A stretch of 51,554 bases of DNA. Source: Spirochaetaceae bacterium (GTDB lineage: Bacteria; Spirochaetota; Spirochaetia; DSM-27196; SLAA01). The translations under genes were made by a program, and so were the position numbers. The notes beneath the pieces are model-generated. The model saw only the letters and a program-made list of their open reading frames with translations. It had not been told where the DNA came from and did no database searches. This document shows positions 42,133 through 50,234 of this stretch, one piece after another (positions within the stretch are counted from its first letter, which is position 1; every line of letters starts with the position of its first letter). Location of the stretch: positions 1-51,554 of the forward strand of contig PUPD01000026.1 of assembly GCA_003552985.1 (NCBI GenBank), written 5' to 3'.

Positions 42133-43920
42133 ATGAGCGCAGTTCCCGCACAGGAACAACGCGAACAGATTCGCGCAGAGCGCGAGCGCAAACAGCGTGA
42201 GCCGGTCGAGCTGCTGCTCGAACGGGTTCGTGCCGGTGAAATCGAAGAAGCAAGCGGCCAGGCGCTGTTCCGCTGGAGTCCGGACGAGCGTGAACGCAAC
42301 CTGCAAACGTTTGCAACACAGGTCGCGGGCGTGTTTGATGGCGCGTCGGTCGCGGAACAGCGCAGTATTCTGCGTTTCTGCTTGAAGCTGGCGCTTGATC
42401 TCGGGAGCTTTCTGCCCGCCTGGCGCGCAGGGGGGCAGGCGGGACAGGCGGGGCAGACGGGGCAGGCGGGGCAGACGGGGCAGACGGGGCAGGCGGGGAT
42501 TCCCGAGTCTGCGCAGCGGATGCAGGCGCTGCTCGGCGAGCTCACCCGGCAGCGGCCGGAGCGAGGGGCCGAGCTTGCCGAACGCATCGGGAGCGAGCTC
42601 TTGTCCCGATTAGGCGCAGAAGGCGTCGGCGATGCGGGTGATGCAGCCCGAATCGCAGAGCAGGTGCGGGTGGATGAGCCGGGCGAGCACATCGCGGCGA
42701 TGTGGGACGAATACCGTGACTCGAACCTGCGAAGAATCGCTGAAGCGTATCTTCGCGGCGAGACGCGCACCGCGCTCGGTAACGATTACGCCGCGTTCCT
42801 GGAGCATGCCTTGCGTGTAGGGGCGTGCTCACAGACCACAAACCCGGTGCTGATCAAGGTCGCCTGGGACACCGATCCAACCGGGTGGAATCGTAGAATC
42901 GACACCATCATCCGGGAACAGCATGGCGAGGAGGCGATTCGACGAGCGCTAACCGGTCCGGAGAACGAACGAGACAAGTTTATACGCCGGCTCAACTCGG
43001 TGATAACGACTGAAGTCGTGGAGCATAACTGCAGAATGCTTCGCGACATCTTTCTGGTGACCGAGGGGCGCGAGGGGCAGGTCAACCTCCAGGTGAGCCC
43101 AGAACACTATGCCGACAGCGACGCGATGGTTAAGCAAGCGACGGAGGTCTACGCGGACCTGCAACGGCGCCTGCACGGTGTACCGAACGTCCTGATCAAG
43201 ATCCCGGCTACCCCGGCCGGGAAGCAGGCGGCTGCCGAGCTCACCGAACGTGGGATCGGCGTGACCCTCACCCTGACGTTCTCGATGTTTCAGGCGACCG
43301 AGCTCGCCGACGCAATTCGAGGAGGGACGGCGCTGGTCTCGAACATCGCGCTGATGAACGGCCGACTGGCCTACCCTGTCCGGGACGAGCTGTCGGACGC
43401 GGGAGTGCCGGGCGGCGTGGAAGCGGCCCGCTGGGCCGGCGTGGCCGTTGCGCGGAAGGTGTGTCATTCACTGTACCGTTCCGCGGGTGAAGGGGGGCTG
43501 GGAATCGATCCGTCACGGGTTCGGCTGCTGATAGCGTCGCTGAGAGACTATGACGATTGGTTCCCGGATATTACCGAGATGCTCGGCGTGCCCGGGATCA
43601 CGGTCTTCCCGAACGTTCGGAGGGCGTTTGACGCTCGCCCGCGAGAGTTTGATCTCAACGCCGTACAGGGTGCAACGCCGGCTGAGGTTGTTGAGACGCT
43701 CTGTGCGAGCGAGTTGTTTCGACAGGCCTGGTGGAGTCCGGCGGACGGAACGTTCGGGCGACCCGAGAATCCGCTCTCCCTGGCGCAGAGTGACGCGAGC
43801 CGCGTCGCGTCGTGGGTGCCGGTCAAAGCGACCTTGGATCAGTTCATAGAGGGATATCGCAGCATGAACGCGATGATCGGCGAGCGGCTGCAGAGATTGA
43901 CGCAGGAGCGTACGGAGTAA
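42133..43920 (+). CDS. Long transaldolase-family protein with N-terminal extension and repeat tract
   Basis: 595 aa, nearly twice a typical transaldolase. The first 210 residues are charged and helical (EQREQIRAERERKQREPVE) and contain a Gly-Gln-Ala/Thr tract at residues 101-122 encoded by a 9-bp tandem repeat. From about residue 214 it is a transaldolase barrel: ACSQTTNPVLIKVA, QVNLQVSPEHYADSDAMVKQATEVY, VLIKIPATPAGKQAA with the likely Schiff-base Lys at about 356, and GVTLTLTFSMFQATELA. Transaldolase moves a dihydroxyacetone unit between sugars. Its place between a dehydratase and the tagaturonate epimerase, with nearly no gaps, suggests it acts on a keto-sugar or keto-uronate of this pathway; that is inference. 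SD AGGAGG. Confidence 0.82.
   Translation: MSAVPAQEQREQIRAERERKQREPVELLLERVRAGEIEEASGQALFRWSPDERERNLQTFATQVAGVFDGASVAEQRSILRFCLKLALDLGSFLPAWRAGGQAGQAGQTGQAGQTGQTGQAGIPESAQRMQALLGELTRQRPERGAELAERIGSELLSRLGAEGVGDAGDAARIAEQVRVDEPGEHIAAMWDEYRDSNLRRIAEAYLRGETRTALGNDYAAFLEHALRVGACSQTTNPVLIKVAWDTDPTGWNRRIDTIIREQHGEEAIRRALTGPENERDKFIRRLNSVITTEVVEHNCRMLRDIFLVTEGREGQVNLQVSPEHYADSDAMVKQATEVYADLQRRLHGVPNVLIKIPATPAGKQAAAELTERGIGVTLTLTFSMFQATELADAIRGGTALVSNIALMNGRLAYPVRDELSDAGVPGGVEAARWAGVAVARKVCHSLYRSAGEGGLGIDPSRVRLLIASLRDYDDWFPDITEMLGVPGITVFPNVRRAFDARPREFDLNAVQGATPAEVVETLCASELFRQAWWSPADGTFGRPENPLSLAQSDASRVASWVPVKATLDQFIEGYRSMNAMIGERLQRLTQERTE
42433..42498 (+). repeat. 9-bp tandem repeat inside the transaldolase gene
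   Basis: Seven units of GGGCAG(G/A)CG (one unit starts GGA) plus a final GGG. The unit length is a multiple of three, so copy-number changes would keep the frame and only lengthen the Gly-Gln-Ala/Thr linker. Confidence 0.9.
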
Positions 43921-43924
43921 CGTG

Positions 43925-45706
43925 ATGAGCAGTATTGAAGTAGGTGCCCTCCGAATTGACCCGCGGAAGAATCCGGCGGTGCTGGATACCGCCTCATGGA
44001 ATCCTGAGGAAGTCTACGGCGAGGTCAAGCGGGCCCCCGAGGGCTTCTTCAAGACCCTCGCAGCGTTGGATCCGGTCCGGCCGCGGATAGCCGGCGACGG
44101 TGCCTTTGAGTGTGAACAGTTACGGGTGTATCCCGGTTCGTACGTCTATCGGCATGGCTCGCGTTGGTGTCTGGCGGAAAGCGTGGGCGACGGCCGACGC
44201 GTGCTGCTGGAGCTCGCACCCGCCGGCAAGAACGCGGGTGACCTGGTATCGGATACCCCGTTTAGTCGCAGTGTCGGCGATGGATCAACGGTCGTGCGAC
44301 TGCACCCAACCGACATGGACACCCTAGCGCGCTACTTGCGCCACATCGATCCGGAGAAGGGCCCCCGTGCACTCGGCGGCATTCCCCGGATGGGGATCGG
44401 CGTCAGGCACTCGGTCTACATCTGGCCGGGGGCAATCGATGCGATGCAGAGGGGGGCGTTTTCCGCGAATCTGATCCAGAACTCGGTGCGTGAGCTGCAT
44501 ATGCTGAAAACGCTCACCGAGGGCCGACCGTCGCGCGAGAACTACCTGTTCAGTTTCGGGCGCATTCAGGAAGGGCACAGCGGGAGCACCTTTGAGGGCT
44601 TGTGGGTCGCCGGCGTGCTGCAGGCAGTTGCATCGGAGGCAGTGCCGCGTTACGGGGCGGACGCCGACCACATTCAGGTAAAGCGCGGAAGCGACGGCCT
44701 GGAGCGTGCCAAGGAATACCTCGATGCCTCGCGCTACTACTCGTTCTATACCCTGGACGTTTCCGACGTTCTCAACTATCGGGCAACCTGGGAGTTCTCG
44801 ATCGCCGAGTCGGAGCGAATGCTGCATGAAGCGATTCCCGACCGGGGCGCTCGAGACGACCTTCTGGCCTACCACGGGCGGGCGCGCTGGTTCTTCGGTC
44901 AGAGCTACAGTGCCGATGAAGCGACGATCGGCAGGTTCGTCGGAAAGTACTGGTCGGCGTTGAATAACGTGGAGGAGCTCGTGCGGTACCTCCAGTCGCT
45001 GCGCGACGGTGTGCCGTTCGACCTTGAGATAAGCATCGATGAGACGCCCGCGGAAGTTGCCACCTTTGATGCAATAACCAGTGAGTCGGAGCTGTTGTTT
45101 CTGATGCTGGAGATCTCGCGTCGCGGGATGCCGGTCACGCATTTGGCGCCGAACTTCGGCATCGAGAAAGGTACCGACTATCGTGGTCCCGACGGCCTTC
45201 CCGGCCTGGAGAAGCGAGTACACCGGCTGTACCTGCTCGCCTCGGAGCTCGGCTTCTTTCTTGACTGCCACTCCGGCGACGATCTCAGCCAAGCAACTCG
45301 CCGGACCGTCGGACGGGCTACCGCCGGCCGAGTACATTTTAAGGTATCGCCCTCGCTGCAGGTGCTGTTCGCCGAAACAGTACATCACATGTACCCGCAG
45401 ATGTTCGAATGGTGGTGGAACGATACGTTCGCATGGGTTAAGCAGGAAGCTGAGGCAGGCTCAACGTTCGCGATCGACTGTTTGCGGGAGTGCGAACGGA
45501 GCGCCGACCCCCGCCCCCACCCAAACCACAGTTTGTTTGAGCACTACAACTTTGCGACGGTGGGAAGGAGGTCGCCGGACGGCGCATTTGAGAACCGCGA
45601 GCGGTTCTACGACCTGCCTTCCGAGTTCAACCGGGAGATCGGGCGTCGGGTTTCGGACCGGCTGTGTGCACTAGCTGCGGACGTGTTCGATCACCCGCCC
45701 CGCTAA
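43925..45706 (+). CDS. uxaE: Tagaturonate/fructuronate epimerase, UxaE family
   Basis: 593 aa. Motifs shared with the UxaE family (C-epimerase between D-tagaturonate and D-fructuronate first found in Thermotoga): YGADADHIQVK near residue 243 with likely metal-binding Asp and His, HLAPNFGIEKGTDYRG near 405, LDCHSGDDLS near 445 and HFKVSPSLQVLFAE near 468. It is longer than the family members I recall (near 480-500 residues), the extra being mostly an N-terminal region of roughly 100 residues. The enzyme lets galacturonate-derived tagaturonate enter the fructuronate branch. The ATG at 43925 is preferred to an adjacent GTG because GGAG is then 7 bases upstream. The transaldolase stop is 4 bases before it. 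Confidence 0.8.
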   Translation: MSSIEVGALRIDPRKNPAVLDTASWNPEEVYGEVKRAPEGFFKTLAALDPVRPRIAGDGAFECEQLRVYPGSYVYRHGSRWCLAESVGDGRRVLLELAPAGKNAGDLVSDTPFSRSVGDGSTVVRLHPTDMDTLARYLRHIDPEKGPRALGGIPRMGIGVRHSVYIWPGAIDAMQRGAFSANLIQNSVRELHMLKTLTEGRPSRENYLFSFGRIQEGHSGSTFEGLWVAGVLQAVASEAVPRYGADADHIQVKRGSDGLERAKEYLDASRYYSFYTLDVSDVLNYRATWEFSIAESERMLHEAIPDRGARDDLLAYHGRARWFFGQSYSADEATIGRFVGKYWSALNNVEELVRYLQSLRDGVPFDLEISIDETPAEVATFDAITSESELLFLMLEISRRGMPVTHLAPNFGIEKGTDYRGPDGLPGLEKRVHRLYLLASELGFFLDCHSGDDLSQATRRTVGRATAGRVHFKVSPSLQVLFAETVHHMYPQMFEWWWNDTFAWVKQEAEAGSTFAIDCLRECERSADPRPHPNHSLFEHYNFATVGRRSPDGAFENRERFYDLPSEFNREIGRRVSDRLCALAADVFDHPPR

Positions 45707-45798
45707 CGAGCGAACCGAAGAGGCGGCCAGGGTGCGCCTGGTCTTGAGCACGCGATGTCTTCAGCAGGAATGACGGAGCAGGAAAGGACGGAACGGAA

Positions 45799-46620
45799 AT
45801 GGATGAGCGGTTTGTTGGGAAGTGCGCCCTTGTAGCGGGCGGGGCCCAGGGGATTGGGCGTGGTGTAGTTCAGCGCCTGGCTGACGAGGGGGCCGAGGTA
45901 GCGATTGCGGATCTGGATATCGAGCGTGCCCGCCAGGCTGCGGAGGAGCTGGAGGCCGCCGGCTGTAGGGCTGTTGCGGTCCAGGTTGACCTCGCCGATA
46001 TCCACTCGATCGAGAATATGGTCGGTGAAGCGGTTCACAGGTTACGGCAGATCGATTTCTTTGTGAACACCGCGGGCATCGTTCATAACACTCCGTTTCT
46101 GGAGGTTACCGAGGAAGAATGGGACCGCGTGGTGGATATCAATCAGCGTGGAGCGTTGTTCTGCATGAAAGCCGTGAGCCGCCACATGCTCGAGCGTGTT
46201 CCTGAGGAGGTGAAGGCGCGCGGACGGTCGGCGACATCGTACGGGAAGATCGTCAATTTCTCCTCGATTTCGGGCAGACGCGGTCGGCCGCTGCAGGTTC
46301 ACTATGCTTCGGCGAAGGCGGCAGTGATCAGCCTGACACAATCGGTGGCATTAGCGCTCGCGCCTTACAACATCAATGTGAACGCGGTAAGCCCCGGGCC
46401 GGTACGTACGCGAATGTGGGACATCAACGTGGCCGAGAAAGGCCGCATCTTGGGGCGCAATGCCGAACAGGAAGCCGAGCAGTTTATCGATCAGATTCCC
46501 CTCAAACGGGCCGGGACCGCCGAGGACATGGCGGCAGCGGTAGCGTTCTTATGCTCGGCGGATTCCGACTTCATCACCGGGCAGACGCTGAACGTTGACG
46601 GCGGATTCGAGATGAACTGA
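45799..46620 (+). CDS. Short-chain dehydrogenase/reductase
   Basis: 273-aa classical SDR. The dinucleotide loop GGAQGIGRGV is near residue 15, NTAGIV near 92, the catalytic Ser in NFSSISGRRG (about 155) and the YASAK catalytic pair near 172; SPGPVRTRMWD follows. It resembles sorbitol/gluconate-type sugar dehydrogenases but lacks the UxuB-specific motifs of the SDR at 29090-29911. The likely substrate is a polyol, aldonate or keto-sugar acid of the island. A 92-base gap separates it from uxaE. Its TGA stop overlaps the ATG of the next gene, so the two are coupled. Confidence 0.87.
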   Translation: MDERFVGKCALVAGGAQGIGRGVVQRLADEGAEVAIADLDIERARQAAEELEAAGCRAVAVQVDLADIHSIENMVGEAVHRLRQIDFFVNTAGIVHNTPFLEVTEEEWDRVVDINQRGALFCMKAVSRHMLERVPEEVKARGRSATSYGKIVNFSSISGRRGRPLQVHYASAKAAVISLTQSVALALAPYNINVNAVSPGPVRTRMWDINVAEKGRILGRNAEQEAEQFIDQIPLKRAGTAEDMAAAVAFLCSADSDFITGQTLNVDGGFEMN

Positions 46621-48149
46621 TGGGATCGCCCTTACCGTACCTGGACCGGGCAACTTTGCGCAATCTCCGCGGACGGCGAGGCGGTGTGGGTGACGAGGGC
46701 GGTGCGGCCGGGGCGAGCGGCGATGCCGCGCATCCCATACGGCTCGTGCAGTTCGGAGAGGGCAACTTTCTGCGCTGTTTCGTCGGCTGGATGGTCGATG
46801 TTGCTAACGAAGCGGGCTCTCTGGATGCCGGAATAGCGGTGGTGCAGCCGCTGGAGCGCGGAACGGTCGACACGCTGCGGAAGCAGGGCGGACTGTACAC
46901 GGTGGTCCTGAAAGGCGTCCGAGACGGGCAGTTGCATACATCGTATCGGGTTGTTACGGCCGTTCAGGACGCGCTCAACCCGTATCAAGAGTGGGACCGG
47001 TTCCTTACCCTGGCGAGGTCTGAAGCGCTAGAGTGGTTTGTGTCGAACACCACCGAAGCCGGCATCTCGTACGAGGCCTGCAGCCCTCCGGCGGGTGAAT
47101 GTCCGTCTTCCTACCCCGCGAAGCTGACCGCCTTTCTCCACGAGCGGTTTCGGCATTTCGACGGGGATCCGAATCGCGGGCTTCACATTCTTCCCTGCGA
47201 GCTGAACGAATCTAATGGGGATAGGCTGCGTGAGATCGTCCTGCGACACGCGGCTGATTGGGAGCTCTCGAGCGCGTTCGTCGCATGGCTGGAGACGGCG
47301 AATTGCTTCTTCAATACGCTGGTGGACCGTGTGGTTTCCGGGTATCCAAAAGACTTTGTGGATGAGCTCGAAGGTGAGCTGGGGTACCGGGACCGTCTGA
47401 TGGTGATGGGGGAGCTCTATCACTCCTGGATCATCGAAGACCCGGAGCAGCGCAGCGCCGCTCTGGCTTTGGAAGCGGCGGGGCTGAATCTCAAGCGAGT
47501 GTCCGACCTCCGCCCGTACAGACAGCGGAAGGTGCGGATACTGAATGGAGCCCACACCGGGATAGTTCCCGCGGCGGTCGCAGCTGGTCTGGAAACCGTG
47601 CAAGAGATGATCGAGGATGAGGTCTTCGGGCCTTTGACCCGGCAGCTGTTGTTTCGGGAGGTCCTGCCCTACGTCCCAGTCTCGCAGGATGAGGCGCAGG
47701 AGTACGCCGAGGCGGTGCTCGCGCGCTTCGCCAACCCCGCGATACGCCATTACCTGAGAGACATTGTCCTCAACTCGGTGGCCAAGTTCTCGGTTCGGGT
47801 GTTCCCGACCATCGTGGATTACGCGGCTGCAAAAGGCGAGCTCCCGCCGATCGCGACCTTCTCGCTTGCCGCCCTGATATGGCTTTACGGCGCAGCCGCG
47901 AGAGGCGACAGCCGCCTGCAGGAGGTTGTGCGAGATCGCGAGGACATCGTGCAGCGCTTCAGCGAGGCATGGGAAGCGTGCTCGCGGCAAGGGGACTACC
48001 GGCGCCTTGTGGCCGCGGTGGTTCCGGCGGTCGCCGGGGACGAACGCGATGCGCCGGCGGGGCTCGTTGAGGCGACGGCTCTGCAGGTAGAGCGCATCGA
48101 GCGTGGAGGCCTGAAAGCGAGCGCAGGGCAGCTCCTGACCCGGCCGTGA
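46620..48149 (+). CDS. uxaB: Tagaturonate reductase (altronate oxidoreductase), UxaB type
   Basis: 509-aa member of the mannitol dehydrogenase (polyol-specific long-chain dehydrogenase) family. The N-terminal Rossmann part has PIRLVQFGEGNFLRCFVGWM near residue 39 and the UxaB-like AVVQPLERGTVDTLRKQGGLYTVVLKGV. The C-terminal domain holds the catalytic pattern KVRILNGAH (Lys, Asn, His) near residue 302 and later VSVLPY-type blocks. It reduces D-tagaturonate to D-altronate. The start overlaps the SDR stop (TGATG). An Ala/Gly-rich insert near residues 20-35 looks like an unstructured loop. Ends at a hairpin shared with the convergent aldolase gene. Confidence 0.85.
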   Translation: MGSPLPYLDRATLRNLRGRRGGVGDEGGAAGASGDAAHPIRLVQFGEGNFLRCFVGWMVDVANEAGSLDAGIAVVQPLERGTVDTLRKQGGLYTVVLKGVRDGQLHTSYRVVTAVQDALNPYQEWDRFLTLARSEALEWFVSNTTEAGISYEACSPPAGECPSSYPAKLTAFLHERFRHFDGDPNRGLHILPCELNESNGDRLREIVLRHAADWELSSAFVAWLETANCFFNTLVDRVVSGYPKDFVDELEGELGYRDRLMVMGELYHSWIIEDPEQRSAALALEAAGLNLKRVSDLRPYRQRKVRILNGAHTGIVPAAVAAGLETVQEMIEDEVFGPLTRQLLFREVLPYVPVSQDEAQEYAEAVLARFANPAIRHYLRDIVLNSVAKFSVRVFPTIVDYAAAKGELPPIATFSLAALIWLYGAAARGDSRLQEVVRDREDIVQRFSEAWEACSRQGDYRRLVAAVVPAVAGDERDAPAGLVEATALQVERIERGGLKASAGQLLTRP

Positions 48150-48165
48150 CTGTCCCGGCCGGGTC
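48137..48165. terminator. Hairpin shared by two convergent operons
   Basis: GACCCGGCC (48137-48145), an 11-base loop and GGCCGGGTC (48157-48165), a perfect 9-bp stem that overlaps the uxaB stop codon. It likely ends transcription from both sides. Confidence 0.55.
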
Positions 48166-48170
48166 GGGGA

Positions 48171-49079
48171 TCAGGACAGAAAGCCGCTGTCTTCGAGCAC
48201 GGCCCGGAGATCAGCTCGTTCCTGGTCGCTGAGCCCGAACAGCGGTTTTCGGGGGCTGCCGCCGACGAAACCGGCGATGTCCATTGCAGCCTTCACACCG
48301 GCCACGCCGAATGTGCCGGAGACTTGCTTGTTCAACGTGACCAGCCGGGCGTTGAGCGCTTCGGCCTCATCGATCTTTCCGGAACTATAGAGCTGGTACA
48401 TCTCGGCGCAGACGCTCGGGAACGCATTCGCCAGGGAGAGAATGCCGCCTGTGCCGCCTTGTTTGAGCAGGTCCAGGAAGTACCCGGCTGAGCCCGCCAT
48501 CACGAAGAAGTTGTCACCGGCAGCTGCCAGGTTTTCCTGGTAGGTCTCTTTTGAGCTGTCCTTGACCCCTACCACGTTCGGGTGCTCGGCGACACGTTCC
48601 ATCAGTGCGCGGCGCATGGTAACTCCCGCAGCGACCGAAGGGTTGTTGTACAACACCACCGGAATGGGAGAGGCGTCCGCGACGTCCAGGATGTAGGAAG
48701 CCATCACGTCATCGGTCATGCGCTTTGCGAAGAAGTGCGGCATCAAGATGCTGGCGAGCTCGGCGCCGACGTCGGCCACCGCTTTGGTGATCTCGATCGT
48801 GAGCCTGGTGCTTTCTGCGCCGCTTCCGGCCATGATAACCATGTCGTCGGACGCGTTCTTGACGACGGTTTCCAGAACCTTCAGGCTCTCGCTCTCGCTC
48901 AGGGTCTTGTACTCACCGTTGGTCCCCAGGGAGAAATGCCCGGTTAGCCCGGAGGCGTTCATCTTGCGGATATTGTCGGCGAGGGCAGCGTAGTCGACTT
49001 CGTCGTCGGGCCCAAACGGCGTACAGATTGGGGCGAAGACCCCAGTGAGCTTGTCTCGAATGCTGGTGCGGTTACTCAT
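48171..49079 (-). CDS. DapA-family aldolase, HOGA/KDG-aldolase-like
   Basis: 302-aa class I aldolase of the dihydrodipicolinate synthase family. The Schiff-base Lys is in NVVGVKDSS (about 172) and the conserved Tyr in IPVVLYNNPS (about 144). GTNGEYKTLSE near 53 replaces the GTTGE motif of DapA. The blocks MAGSGAESTRLTIEI, RMTDDVMASYILDVADASPIPVVLY and FGVAGVKAAMDI read much like 4-hydroxy-2-oxoglutarate aldolase and keto-deoxy-sugar-acid aldolases. The likely reaction is cleavage of KDG (or a related 4-hydroxy-2-keto acid) to pyruvate and an aldehyde. Last gene of a leftward operon with KDG kinase and a hydroxyacid dehydrogenase. Confidence 0.85.
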   Translation of the reverse strand: MSNRTSIRDKLTGVFAPICTPFGPDDEVDYAALADNIRKMNASGLTGHFSLGTNGEYKTLSESESLKVLETVVKNASDDMVIMAGSGAESTRLTIEITKAVADVGAELASILMPHFFAKRMTDDVMASYILDVADASPIPVVLYNNPSVAAGVTMRRALMERVAEHPNVVGVKDSSKETYQENLAAAGDNFFVMAGSAGYFLDLLKQGGTGGILSLANAFPSVCAEMYQLYSSGKIDEAEALNARLVTLNKQVSGTFGVAGVKAAMDIAGFVGGSPRKPLFGLSDQERADLRAVLEDSGFLS

Positions 49080-49119
49080 GTTCTCAATCTCCGTTGTCTT
49101 GGTTTGCTGTAAAACCCAT

Positions 49120-49142
49120 GCCGGCGCAGATTCCGCGCCGGC
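49120..49142 (-). terminator. Hairpin between kdgK and the aldolase gene
   Basis: GCCGGCGC-AGATTCC-GCGCCGGC, a perfect 8-bp stem in the 102-base gap. On the minus strand a TTTT lies about 6 bases further down, so it could act as a partial terminator lowering aldolase expression. Confidence 0.5.
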
Positions 49143-49181
49143 CGGCCCATCACACCTGCGCGCCGCTGGAGGCGCGTGGTT

Positions 49182-50234
49182 TCATCGGATGACCCGCGCC
49201 GCGCTCCCTTGCATGACGCGCTCGGCCTCTGCCTTGGTCGCCCAGTTCCAGTCGCCGAAATACCCGTGGCAGAGGGCTGAGTAAGCCCCGGCCAGATCGA
49301 TTGCATACTGAGGATCCTGTTCGGTAAGCATGCTGTAGATGATTGCAGACGCGAAGCTGTCGCCTCCGCCGGTGCGGTCGACGATCTCAAGGTCTTCGTA
49401 TTTGCGCGAAGTATAGAACTCGCCCTCGTACAGCATGACCGTTTGCCAGTCGTTCAGAAGGCCTGTCTTGGCATCGCGAAGTGTGGTACCGACCACCTGA
49501 ACGTTCGGATAGTGCTTGCGGACCTGCTCGGCCACCGCACGGTAGTTCTCCGCACTGAGATTGGAATAGGTCTCGCTTGTGTCGGGAGCGCTGATCCCGA
49601 GCATCTTTTCGAAATCCTCTTCGTTGCCGATTATGACATCGATATACGGCATCACCTGCTTCATGACTTCCTGCGCGGCCTCCGGGCCCCACAGTGTCGA
49701 GCGGTAGTTCAAATCAAAGCTGGTCCGAACCCCCAGCTCTTTGGCCGTGCGCATCGAGGTTATTACTTCGCGCACACAGACATCGGAGAGAGCGGTCGTG
49801 ATCCCGGTGCTGTGGTACCAGCGGGTATCTGACAGCAGAGCTTTCCAATCAAACTCTCCCTCTTCAACCGTGTTGATCGCCGAATGGCCTCTGTCGTAGA
49901 TCTGCCGGTTAGGGCGCGGGCCGACTCCGATCTCCACAAAACACAGGCCGTTGCGCACGTTGCCGCGACCGTCGAACGGGACAAGGTGCACCTCGCTCAT
50001 GTCAACGCCGTGTGCCCGCCCGTGATTGATCACGAACTGTCCCGACCAGGTGTCGACCATTTTGGATACCCATTTGGATTTTAGCCCCAGATGACTGACG
50101 TTGACCGCCACGTTCAGCTCCGCCGCGGCAATCGCTAAGCGAAGCTCACTCGCTTGCTCGAGCCGCAAGTGGTGCATGGGGCTGAACCGAACCATCGCTT
50201 CACCGAATCCCAGTACATCAATCTGCTTGTCCAC
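49182..50234 (-). CDS. kdgK: 2-keto-3-deoxygluconate kinase, PfkB family
   Basis: 350-aa sugar kinase. The N-terminal FGEAMVRFSPMHHLRLEQA and AAAELNVAVNVSHLGLKSKWVSKM are characteristic of KDG kinases. Further motifs are RPNRQIYDRGHSAI near 110, WYHSTGITTAL near 140, DLNYRSTLW near 175 and the catalytic DRTGGGDSF near 290 with the base Asp. It phosphorylates KDG to KDPG with ATP. No KDPG aldolase (Eda) is in the window. The GTG start overlaps the end of the upstream dehydrogenase gene by 17 bases and has GGGAGGGAG upstream. Confidence 0.9.
   Translation of the reverse strand: MDKQIDVLGFGEAMVRFSPMHHLRLEQASELRLAIAAAELNVAVNVSHLGLKSKWVSKMVDTWSGQFVINHGRAHGVDMSEVHLVPFDGRGNVRNGLCFVEIGVGPRPNRQIYDRGHSAINTVEEGEFDWKALLSDTRWYHSTGITTALSDVCVREVITSMRTAKELGVRTSFDLNYRSTLWGPEAAQEVMKQVMPYIDVIIGNEEDFEKMLGISAPDTSETYSNLSAENYRAVAEQVRKHYPNVQVVGTTLRDAKTGLLNDWQTVMLYEGEFYTSRKYEDLEIVDRTGGGDSFASAIIYSMLTEQDPQYAIDLAGAYSALCHGYFGDWNWATKAEAERVMQGSAARVIR

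Noticed and set aside
41006-42319. 437-codon open frame on the minus strand
   Set aside because: Fully antisense to the third dehydratase, whose catalytic residues are all in place.
42433-42498. CRISPR or intergenic satellite
   Set aside because: The 9-bp units have no spacers and lie inside a coding frame that stays open across them.
44324-45388. 354-codon open frame on the minus strand
   Set aside because: Shadow of the uxaE-type gene; no start signal.
48171-49079. dapA (dihydrodipicolinate synthase) or 5-keto-4-deoxyglucarate dehydratase
   Set aside because: The GTTGE motif of DapA is replaced by GTNGE, and the blocks around the Schiff-base Lys match HOGA/KDG-aldolase types better; the gene is beside KDG kinase.
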